Positions 57,358 through 64,000 of a stretch of 64,000 nucleotides of DNA are shown here, piece by piece. This DNA is from Bhargavaea cecembensis DSE10. GTDB lineage: Bacteria; Bacillota; Bacilli; Bacillales_A; Planococcaceae. The stretch's first letter is position 1. Each line of letters starts with the position of its first letter. The notes beneath the pieces were generated by a model. It searched no databases. It saw only the letters and a program-made list of their open reading frames with translations, and was not told the origin of the DNA. The stretch spans positions 124,001 to 188,000 of the forward strand of contig NZ_AOFT01000002.1 of NCBI RefSeq assembly GCF_000348905.1. The letters are read 5' to 3'. The translations under genes were made by a program, and so were the position numbers.

Positions 57358-57397
57358 ATCAGACATCTGATGTAAAACCTTCCTCCTAATCAGACAT
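57358..57397. promoter_or_regulatory. Probable operator of the GntR-type regulator
   Basis: ATCAGACATCTGAT (57358-57371) is a palindrome with six-base arms. A second ATCAGACAT lies at 57389-57397, 31 bases on, which is about three helical turns. Both sit between a possible -10 (TATAGT, minus strand, 57398-57403) and the regulator start codon. Confidence 0.55.
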
Positions 57398-57403
57398 ACT
57401 ATA

Positions 57404-57653
57404 TCATTTTTGCTACCCTAGTGGAATACCTTTCTTTCTAAATATGAAGACAAATTCGTACTTATGCCCCATCCATGTAAACAAACTGCCATGATAAAGC
57501 GCTTACTTTTACAATAAAGCGTTTTCAACATTTCATGGAGATTTCATAAGAGGTCCTCCTAATTTACAAAAGGTCCTCCGGTTTCTTGCAGACACCACGA
57601 ACAGACATGTGCTGATCGGTCGCATGTGCCAACGGGTCACAAAGAAGACTGCA
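57404..57653. other. AT-rich intergenic region upstream of ymfC
   Basis: About 250 bases with no supported gene. The only structure noted is a short direct repeat AGGTCCTCC at 57552-57560 and 57580-57588, of unknown meaning. Confidence 0.45.
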
Positions 57654-57701
57654 TAAAAAAACTGCAGACAAAGGAGCACCGGGCTTCACTTTGTCTGCAG
57701 T
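57654..57701 (-). terminator. Terminator of ftsK
   Basis: Perfect 13-bp stem ACTGCAGACAAAG (57661-57673) with CTTTGTCTGCAGT (57689-57701) and an A run at 57655-57660 giving a U tract on the minus strand. Confidence 0.85.
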
Positions 57702-57755
57702 ATGGATGGCGGTTTATAGCGGACTGCCTTTACCCGATCCTGCCTGTTTGGCGGT

Positions 57756-60125
57756 TCACGGTTCGTCCGGATGGTCCTGGATCAGGACCTGGCGGGGTTT
57801 GCTGCCTTCGTGCGGCCCGACAACTCCGCGCATCTCCATCTGGTCGACGATGCGCGCTGCACGGGAATACCCGATCCTGAACCTGCGCTGCAGCATCGAG
57901 ACCGATGCCTGCTGCATGCTCCGGACCAGGTCGACCGCTTCGTCATACAAGTCATCCGTTTCTTCTTCGGGTGCGGTTTCCTCCACCTCGGTCGGGATCA
58001 TCGACTCCTCATACTGTGCCTTCTGTTGGCTGATGACGAAATCCACGACTTCCTCGACTTCCTGGTCGGAAAGGAACGCACCCTGGATCCTTGTCGGCTT
58101 GGAGGCCCCCGCCGGCAGATAAAGCATATCCCCGCGTCCGAGAAGTTTCTCCGCCCCGCCGGAATCCAGGATCGTCCGCGAATCCACAGCCGATGAAACG
58201 GCAAATGCGATCCGGGACGGAATGTTTGCCTTGATGATGCCGGTGATGACATCGACACTCGGGCGCTGTGTAGCGATGATCAGGTGAATCCCTGCCGCCC
58301 GTGCCATCTGGGCGATCCGGGTGATCGAGTCCTCTACATCGCTCGAAGCAACCATCATAAGGTCTGCCAGCTCATCGACGATGACCACAATGTAAGGAAG
58401 GCGAGGATGTTTTTCTTCGTTTTCCTCATTCCACTCGTCAATATGATGGTTGTAGCCTTCGATATTCCTCGTGCCGGTGTGGGAGAAGAGGTCGTACCGC
58501 CGTTCCATCTCCGCAACCACTTTCTTGAGTGCCTGGGATGCTTTCCGGGGATCCGTGACGACCGGTGCAAGCAGATGCGGCACACCGTTGTATACATTCA
58601 GTTCAACCATCTTCGGGTCGATCATCATCATCTTGACTTCATGCGGCTTCGCCCTCATGAGGATGCTGATGATGATACCGTTGATGCATACACTCTTCCC
58701 GCTGCCGGTCGCCCCGGCAACGAGCATATGGGGCATCTTGTTGAGCTCGGCCATGACCGCCTCACCGGAAATGTCCCTCCCTAGAGCGACCATGAGCTTG
58801 GAATCCGGCTTGTTGTTGTTCCTCGATTCCAGCACTTCGCGAAGCGAGACCATCGCCACTTCGGTGTTCGGGACCTCGATGCCGACTGCCGACTTGCCCG
58901 GAATCGGCGCTTCGATCCGGATATCGCGCGCGGCAAGCGCAAGGGCGATGTCATCCGCCAGACTGACGATCCGGCTGACTTTCACGCCCGTGGCCGGCAT
59001 CACTTCGTACTTGGTGACGGCCGGGCCGAGATGCACTTCCGTGACGCTCGCCTTCACGCCGAAGCTGTGGAACGTCTTTTCAAGCTTTTCGGCATTGTGC
59101 TGGATCATATTGTATTCGCCGCTCTGGTCGTTTTCAGGCGGCGGGTTCAACAAGGAAACAGGCGGCAGGACAAAATCTTCGTTTACAGGCTGTGCGTCGC
59201 CGATATCCCGGATCTCTGCATCCATATCCTGTCCTTCCTCTTTCGTGTTGGCTGCAGGCTTTTCTGCGCCGGGCTCTTCCCTGACCCGTTCGGTGAAGGA
59301 AGAGATGATCGGCTGCACGCGGACCGGTTCGGGTTCTGCCGGACTGCCGTAGGCGCCCGCCGCGGAATCTGGTTCAGGTGCCGCGATGCCGGCGGAAGCC
59401 GCTTCCTCATCAGCGGCCGCACGCCGGGACTTCCGCGGCTCTTTCGGCTGCTTCACTTTCTCCTGCTTTTCCGGCTTCGGACGGGCGGGCTTGCGTTCCC
59501 TTGTCATCCATTCCCGTACCGAATCCATCGCTTCCGGAACTTTTTCTGCCAGATACGGGACAAGCGCTTTGCCGGTCAGCAAAATCAGGCCCATCGAAAG
59601 CATGATGATTCCCGCAATGGTGGCGCCTGCCGAATCAAACAGCACATGGAACATGGCAAACAGGAATCCTCCAACAATCCCGCCGCCGAGGGAAACGGCC
59701 GGATCCGTGATGCCTCCGTCAGTGACCAGGATGAGCCATGTTTCCTTCAGTGCGGAAGTGGTCTGCAGACGGCCGCTTTCATAACGCTCCGTGAACAGCA
59801 GCACATGGCTGAAAAGTGTCAGGCTTCCGAGTATGAGAAGCAGTCCTCCGACAATGCGGTTCCGCAGATCCGGGATCTCCCGCTTCACCATCAGAAGAAG
59901 CGCGAATATCAGGAACAGGAACGGAAGTGCGGCATGCCAGTTCCCGAACAGGAACCGGGCAGCACTGCCGAGTGCCCTCCCGACAAATCCGAGATCAAAA
60001 AATGTGATGATGGCAAGCCCGGTCATGACGAGGCCCGCCAGCTCGTACCCGAGCGGATAAAGTCCGGATTTCTTCTTTTTGGCAGAGTTCCTGCGCTTTT
60101 TCTTCTTGTTGCGTTTGGTTGCCAT
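57756..60125 (-). CDS. ftsK: DNA translocase FtsK/SpoIIIE
   Basis: A 789-residue motor that pumps chromosomal DNA through closing septa and, during sporulation, into the forespore. A Lys/Arg-rich start is followed by about four membrane spans (about 27-190), a Pro/Glu-rich linker (about 210-330), then the RecA-like motor with [13 protein letters not shown] and [11 protein letters not shown]. The C-terminal gamma winged helix ([20 protein letters not shown]) reads SRS/KOPS DNA signals. ATG 60125 has GGGGGTGA upstream. Position next to ymfC matches spoIIIE; SftA is an alternative only by length. Confidence 0.95.
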   Translation of the reverse strand: MATKRNKKKKRRNSAKKKKSGLYPLGYELAGLVMTGLAIITFFDLGFVGRALGSAARFLFGNWHAALPFLFLIFALLLMVKREIPDLRNRIVGGLLLILGSLTLFSHVLLFTERYESGRLQTTSALKETWLILVTDGGITDPAVSLGGGIVGGFLFAMFHVLFDSAGATIAGIIMLSMGLILLTGKALVPYLAEKVPEAMDSVREWMTRERKPARPKPEKQEKVKQPKEPRKSRRAAADEEAASAGIAAPEPDSAAGAYGSPAEPEPVRVQPIISSFTERVREEPGAEKPAANTKEEGQDMDAEIRDIGDAQPVNEDFVLPPVSLLNPPPENDQSGEYNMIQHNAEKLEKTFHSFGVKASVTEVHLGPAVTKYEVMPATGVKVSRIVSLADDIALALAARDIRIEAPIPGKSAVGIEVPNTEVAMVSLREVLESRNNNKPDSKLMVALGRDISGEAVMAELNKMPHMLVAGATGSGKSVCINGIIISILMRAKPHEVKMMMIDPKMVELNVYNGVPHLLAPVVTDPRKASQALKKVVAEMERRYDLFSHTGTRNIEGYNHHIDEWNEENEEKHPRLPYIVVIVDELADLMMVASSDVEDSITRIAQMARAAGIHLIIATQRPSVDVITGIIKANIPSRIAFAVSSAVDSRTILDSGGAEKLLGRGDMLYLPAGASKPTRIQGAFLSDQEVEEVVDFVISQQKAQYEESMIPTEVEETAPEEETDDLYDEAVDLVRSMQQASVSMLQRRFRIGYSRAARIVDQMEMRGVVGPHEGSKPRQVLIQDHPDEP

Positions 60126-60145
60126 CTGGTTCACCCCCATCGATG

Positions 60146-60188
60146 AAAACGGGATTTCCCGCCAGCGACGGCGTAGAAATCCCGTTTT
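60146..60188 (-). terminator. Terminator of rnjB
   Basis: Perfect 13-bp stem AAAACGGGATTTC (60146-60158) with GAAATCCCGTTTT (60176-60188). Terminal A and T runs make it usable in both directions. Confidence 0.8.
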
Positions 60189-60210
60189 GTTCTATCTCTG
60201 GTGCTCCGCC

Positions 60211-61878
60211 TCAGTATTCCATGATAATCGGAATGATCATCGGGCGGCGCTTCGTCTTCTGGTAGAGGTATGAATTGAGTGTATCGCGGATTTCCTGCTT
60301 GATGCTCGTCCATTCGAACGATTCTTTGTTGGAATATTTTCCTACGATCTTCTTCACGAGTTCGCCGGCCTCGCCGATCAGCTCGCGCGAATCCCGCACG
60401 TAGACAAATCCGCGGGAAAGAATTTCCGGCCCGGCCGCGATCGTCTTTTTCTTGCGGTTGAGCGTAATGACGACGATGAAGATGCCGTCCTCGGAAAGAA
60501 GTTTCCGGTCGCGCAGGACGATATTGCCGATATCGCCGACACCGCTTCCGTCGATCAGCACGTTTCCGGCGGTCACCCGTCCGGTCATTCGCATCTTGCC
60601 GTTCTTGTATTCGACGATATCCCCTTTGTCCGCGATGAAAATGCGTGACTTCGGCAGGCCGGTCTGCTGTGCCAGCTTGGAGTGGGCGATCAGCATCCGG
60701 TACTCTCCCTGGATCGGGATGAAGAATTTCGGCTTCATCAGGTTGAGCATCAGCTTCAGGTCTTCCTGGCTGCCGTGCCCCGATACGTGGACTTTGCGGC
60801 TGGAAGTCAGCACATCGGCGCCTGCCTTGGCCAGCTCGTTCATCGTGTTGTACATCCCGACTTCCATGCCCGGCGACGGAGTGAACGTGATGAGGACCGT
60901 ATCGGTCTCCTTGATTCGGATGTCCTTGTGCTGGCGCTTCACAATGCGCTCAAGCGCATGGAGCGGCTCGCCTTGGTTACCTGTCACGATGATCGCCACT
61001 TCGGAGTCATCGTACTTGCCGATTTCCTTGACCGGGATGACGAGGCCGTCCGCGACGTCCAGATAGCCGAGCTTCATGCCGACTTCGAAGTAGATCTCAA
61101 GCGACTTTCCGATCACAGCGACTTTGCGTCCCGATTCGGCTGCCCGGTCGAATACCTGCTGCATGCGGATGAAGTTGGAAGCATAAAGGGCGATGAGGAT
61201 GCGCCCCTGCGCCTTGTGGAATGTCTTGGACAGCTGCTCCGCGACGACGGACTCAGGTGTCGTATGCCCCGGACGCTCCGCTTCCGATGAATCGGACATC
61301 AGGATGAATACGCCTTCGTCCCCGATTGCGGCCATCTTCGAGATGTCGGGCCGGTATTTGCCCTTTGCCGACTGGTCGAACTTGAACTCTCCCGTGTGCA
61401 CAATGGCACCCTCACTTGTGTGGAACACGATCCCGAGGGAGTCCGGAATGCTGTGCGTCGTATGGAAGAAGGTTACATACGTCCTGCCGAAGTTCATCCG
61501 GCTCCTGCTCGAAACCTCGAAGAACTTGATGTTCTTGGGTGCCTGCTTGTCCTTCAGATGTTCCTTTGCCAGGGCGATGGTCAGTTTCGACCCGTAGACA
61601 GGCGCCTGGACTTTGCTGAGCAGATAAGCGATCGATCCGATCGCATCTTCATGGCCGTGGGTCAGGAAGATCCCTTTCAGCCGGTCTTTGTTTTCTTCGA
61701 TGTAGGTCATATCCGGAATGACGATGTCGATGCCGAGCATTTCCCCTTCAGGGAACATGAGCCCGCTGTCGACGATAAACAGTTCATCATCGATTTCGAC
61801 CACATACATCGCCTTTCCGATCTCCCCCACTCCTCCGAGGGGGATGACCCTGATGTTTTCATTTTTTGTCTTGGTCAA
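60211..61878 (-). CDS. rnjB: Ribonuclease J2
   Basis: A 555-residue beta-CASP metallo-beta-lactamase RNase. The first metal motif reads HGHEDAIG; J1 proteins have HGHEDHIG, so loss of the second His marks this as J2, the weakly active partner of J1. HTGEFKFDQ, SDSSEAERPGHT and SGHGSQEDLKLML (beta-CASP) follow. The start is TTG 61878 with AGGAGG seven bases upstream. It lies between dapA and ftsK; in B. subtilis tepA separates rnjB from spoIIIE, but here it is absent. Confidence 0.94.
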   Translation of the reverse strand: MTKTKNENIRVIPLGGVGEIGKAMYVVEIDDELFIVDSGLMFPEGEMLGIDIVIPDMTYIEENKDRLKGIFLTHGHEDAIGSIAYLLSKVQAPVYGSKLTIALAKEHLKDKQAPKNIKFFEVSSRSRMNFGRTYVTFFHTTHSIPDSLGIVFHTSEGAIVHTGEFKFDQSAKGKYRPDISKMAAIGDEGVFILMSDSSEAERPGHTTPESVVAEQLSKTFHKAQGRILIALYASNFIRMQQVFDRAAESGRKVAVIGKSLEIYFEVGMKLGYLDVADGLVIPVKEIGKYDDSEVAIIVTGNQGEPLHALERIVKRQHKDIRIKETDTVLITFTPSPGMEVGMYNTMNELAKAGADVLTSSRKVHVSGHGSQEDLKLMLNLMKPKFFIPIQGEYRMLIAHSKLAQQTGLPKSRIFIADKGDIVEYKNGKMRMTGRVTAGNVLIDGSGVGDIGNIVLRDRKLLSEDGIFIVVITLNRKKKTIAAGPEILSRGFVYVRDSRELIGEAGELVKKIVGKYSNKESFEWTSIKQEIRDTLNSYLYQKTKRRPMIIPIIMEY

Positions 61879-62008
61879 TGGTTCTCCTCCTAAATCATAC
61901 CCGTTCCATATCCGCTAACCCCCATTATACGGTAGCCGTACAATCTAGACAAATTAAAAAAGTGCCGAATTTACATTCAAGTCTCGAGATCCGCGCACCG
62001 CCGGAAAT

Positions 62009-62048
62009 CAAAAAGCGGACACAAGGGACCGCAGTCCCCGGCGTCCGC
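62009..62048 (-). terminator. Terminator of dapA
   Basis: Outer stem GCGGAC (62015-62020) with GTCCGC (62043-62048), inner stem GGGAC/GTCCC, and AAAAA at 62010-62014 giving U5 on the minus strand. Confidence 0.75.
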
Positions 62049-62121
62049 CGGATCCATTTCTTTTTGGACGATCGGGCACGGCGTCCCGGACATCCATGCA
62101 CGTGAGGAACAGACATGCCGA

Positions 62122-63009
62122 TTAGGCGCCTGCTGCCGAACGAAAGTCACCCATCGCCTTTCCGATGATTTCTGCACCTTCATCATCAAGAGAAGTGATC
62201 GGAAGACGGACCGGTCCCGTGTCCATGCCGGCCAGTTTCAGGGCATGCTTGACCGGTGCCGGGCTCGGCCGGCTGAAAAGCGCTTCTGTCAGCCGGCTGA
62301 TGATGGCATGCAGGCGGGCAGCTTCCCCGGAATCGCCGTTCCGGTATGCCCGGATCATCCGCTGCATTTCGGGGCCGGCGACGTGCGAGGCGACAGAGAC
62401 CACACCGTGCCCGCCAATGGCAAGCACCGGGAGTGTCAGGCCATCATCCCCGCTGTACAGGAGGAATCCGGGGTCAGTCCCGGCGATGATGCGGGTCATG
62501 GCACCAAGATCCCCGCCTGCTTCCTTCACGGCCCTGACGTTCGGAATACGGGACAGCGCGGCGACCGTTGCCGGCTCCAGGCGGGACGCCGTCCTGCCCG
62601 GCACATTGTAGAGCATGACTGGAAGCTTCGTGCTGCCGGCCGCTTGCGTGAAATGCGCAACCATCCCCCGCTGGTCGGGACGGTTATAGTAAGGGGCCAC
62701 CAGCATGATTCCGTCCGCTCCCGCGGTTTCGGCCCTTTTCGTCATGCTGACTGTGCCGGCGGTGCTGTTGCTGCCTGTGCCGGCAATGATGGGAATCCTT
62801 TTGCCGGCTGCCTCAACGGCCAGTCGGATGACCTGTTCTTTTTCATCATCTGTGAGTGTCGGTGCTTCCCCGGTCGTCCCGCAGACGACAATGGAATCCG
62901 AACCGTTTTGTATCAAATAATTGACGAGGGCATTCAGACGGCCCTCGTCAACTTTTCCATCTTCACCGAACGGCGTGACCATCGCCGTCGCTATATTGCC
63001 GAGTTCCAT
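62122..63009 (-). CDS. dapA: 4-hydroxy-tetrahydrodipicolinate synthase
   Basis: A 295-residue TIM-barrel class I aldolase that condenses pyruvate with aspartate semialdehyde, the first committed step to diaminopimelate, lysine and spore dipicolinate. Schiff-base lysine K162 (VRAVKEAGGDL), Y134 in LYNVPGRT and GTTGEAPTL are present. The start lies 47 bases inside the end of asd, and the family N-terminus (ELGNIATAMVTPF) supports it. In B. subtilis dapG lies between asd and dapA; here it does not. Confidence 0.96.
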   Translation of the reverse strand: MELGNIATAMVTPFGEDGKVDEGRLNALVNYLIQNGSDSIVVCGTTGEAPTLTDDEKEQVIRLAVEAAGKRIPIIAGTGSNSTAGTVSMTKRAETAGADGIMLVAPYYNRPDQRGMVAHFTQAAGSTKLPVMLYNVPGRTASRLEPATVAALSRIPNVRAVKEAGGDLGAMTRIIAGTDPGFLLYSGDDGLTLPVLAIGGHGVVSVASHVAGPEMQRMIRAYRNGDSGEAARLHAIISRLTEALFSRPSPAPVKHALKLAGMDTGPVRLPITSLDDEGAEIIGKAMGDFRSAAGA

Positions 63010-64000
63010 CGGCTTTGTCCCCTTTCAGCAACCCGTCCGCAATGAGCGCTTCCGCGATCTGGATCGAGTTGAGGGCAGCTCCCTTCAGGAGGTTATCCGC
63101 GACCACCCAGAAGTGGAATGCGCCTGGGGTGTCGAGATCCCTGCGAAGGCGGCCGACGAACACATCGTCCTTGCCTTCCGCGAAGAGCGGCATCGGGTAT
63201 GCCTGATTGTCCGGATCATCCATTACGGTGATGCCTTCCGCATGTTGCAGGGATTCCCGGATGCCGGCCGTATCGGCTGACGGATCTCCCGTTTCGAAAT
63301 AGACCGATTCGGAGTGGCCGGTCACGACCGGGAGACGTACACATGTTGCAGCGACCGACAGTTCGGGCATGCCCATGATTTTCTTTGTCTCATTGATCAT
63401 TTTCCACTCTTCGAAGGTGTAGCCGTCCTCACTGAAGACATCGATCTGCGGCACCGCATTAAAAGCGATCGGGTAATGTTTCTTGTCACCCTTGACCGGC
63501 AGAAGCTCGGCCTCCGCTCCGGTCCTGTTCTCCATGTCCGTGCTCTGCTTTTCCAGCTCGCCGATCGCGGCGGCGCCCGCTCCGGAAACCGCCTGGTACG
63601 TCGAGACGATGACTTTCTTCAGGCCATACTTGCGGCGGACCGGTTCCAGTGCCGCCACCATCTGGATTGTCGAGCAGTTCGGGTTGGCAATCAGGCCCCG
63701 GTGCTCCTTGAGCGCCTCACGGTTGACTTCGGGAACAACGAGCGGAGTGTCCGGGTCCATACGGAACGCGCTCGTATTGTCGATGACTACCGCTCCGCGG
63801 CTGATCGCCTCGTGCGCAAGCTGTTTGGACACGCTGCCTCCTGCACTGAAGAAGGCGATGTCCACACCGTCAAAGCGCTCAGGCAACGCTTCTTCAATTG
63901 TATATTCCTTGCCGCCGTACTCCACTTTGCTTCCTGCTGAGCGGGCTGACGCAAGGAAAAGAATTTCATCGGCGGGGAAATTCCTTTCTTCAAGCTTTTT
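62963..64000 (-). CDS. asd: Aspartate-semialdehyde dehydrogenase, partial (5' end outside window)
   Basis: The minus-strand frame is open from the right edge to 62963, giving 346 codons without the N-terminal NADP loop. It reduces aspartyl phosphate to aspartate semialdehyde, the substrate of DapA. The catalytic cysteine is in LIANPNCSTIQMVAAL, with VVTGHSESVYF as a further active-site segment. The C-terminus runs about 15 residues into the dapA frame. The internal ATG at 63925 is not the true start, because the 25 codons before it continue the family sequence (FPADEILFLASARSAG). Confidence 0.95.
   Translation of the reverse strand, partial: KKLEERNFPADEILFLASARSAGSKVEYGGKEYTIEEALPERFDGVDIAFFSAGGSVSKQLAHEAISRGAVVIDNTSAFRMDPDTPLVVPEVNREALKEHRGLIANPNCSTIQMVAALEPVRRKYGLKKVIVSTYQAVSGAGAAAIGELEKQSTDMENRTGAEAELLPVKGDKKHYPIAFNAVPQIDVFSEDGYTFEEWKMINETKKIMGMPELSVAATCVRLPVVTGHSESVYFETGDPSADTAGIRESLQHAEGITVMDDPDNQAYPMPLFAEGKDDVFVGRLRRDLDTPGAFHFWVVADNLLKGAALNSIQIAEALIADGLLKGDKADGTRQYSDGDGHAVR

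Overview
The window is chromosomal DNA from a Gram-positive spore-forming lineage of the order Bacillales. The gene neighbourhoods match Bacillus subtilis block by block: scpA-scpB-dacB-rluB, spoIIAA-spoIIAB-sigF-spoVAF, fur-xerD-deoB, nudF-yqkF-yqkE-yqkD, lexA-yneA-yneB-ynzC-tkt-sirA-yneF, hfq-miaA, mutS-mutL, cotE-ricA-spoVS-ymdB-rny-recA-cinA-pgsA-rodZ-ymfKIHF, ftsK-rnjB-dapA-asd. The bases are clearly G+C rich, which is unusual for Bacillus and points to a high-GC Planococcaceae-type genome; Bhargavaea is one possibility, but this is a guess from composition and gene order, not a measurement. No phage, transposase, CRISPR array, rRNA or tRNA was found.

Layout. 1-5.4 kb: rluB (cut by the left edge), dacB-type carboxypeptidase, the ScpAB condensin partners, a DUF309 gene, ribT, a tiny membrane-peptide frame and lysA. 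5.5-9.2 kb: the forespore sigma-F operon (spoIIAA-spoIIAB-sigF) joined directly to spoVAF, with a readable sigma-H promoter, preceded by a 20-base tandem repeat array. 9.2-13.8 kb: pdp and deoB (nucleoside salvage), xerD, fur and a SpoIIM-like membrane protein. 13.9-18.9 kb: the yqk block interrupted by a thiolase and an HMG-CoA lyase. 19-25 kb: yneF, sirA, transketolase and the LexA/YneA SOS pair with three SOS boxes. 25-29 kb: glnA-ynbB (no glnR), hfq, miaA and a lipase-like hydrolase. 30-37.6 kb: glpK-glpD lying immediately behind mutS-mutL. 37.7-43.3 kb: cotE, ricA, spoVS, ymdB, RNase Y and recA with its SOS box. 43.4-50.6 kb: cinA, pgsA, rodZ, ymfK, ymfI and the paired M16 proteins YmfH/YmfF. 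50.6-51.7 kb: about 1.1 kb without a gene that carries two inverted copies of a GC-rich repeat and a flanking direct repeat. 51.7-57.4 kb: a nucleoside ABC importer (nupNOPQ type) with its GntR-type regulator and a probable operator. 57.7-64 kb: ftsK/spoIIIE, RNase J2, dapA and asd (cut by the right edge).

Functional themes. Sporulation genes are spread through the window (sigma-F module, spoVAF, SpoIIM-like, sirA, cotE, spoVS, ftsK/spoIIIE). Around them are DNA repair and SOS functions (lexA, yneA, recA, mutSL), RNA metabolism (rny, rnjB, hfq, miaA, rluB, ricA), lysine/diaminopimelate synthesis (asd, dapA, lysA) and nucleoside uptake and salvage (nup genes, pdp, deoB). Most operons run on the minus strand and end in clear hairpin terminators.

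The window is mostly conserved core. The least explained parts are the 20-base tandem array in front of the sigma-F operon, the inverted repeat pair near 51 kb, a 36-codon membrane peptide coupled to lysA, and several local gene absences compared with B. subtilis (spoVAA-AE, spmAB, dacF, glnR, hflX, miaB, dapG, tepA). No clearly new multi-gene system was recognised.
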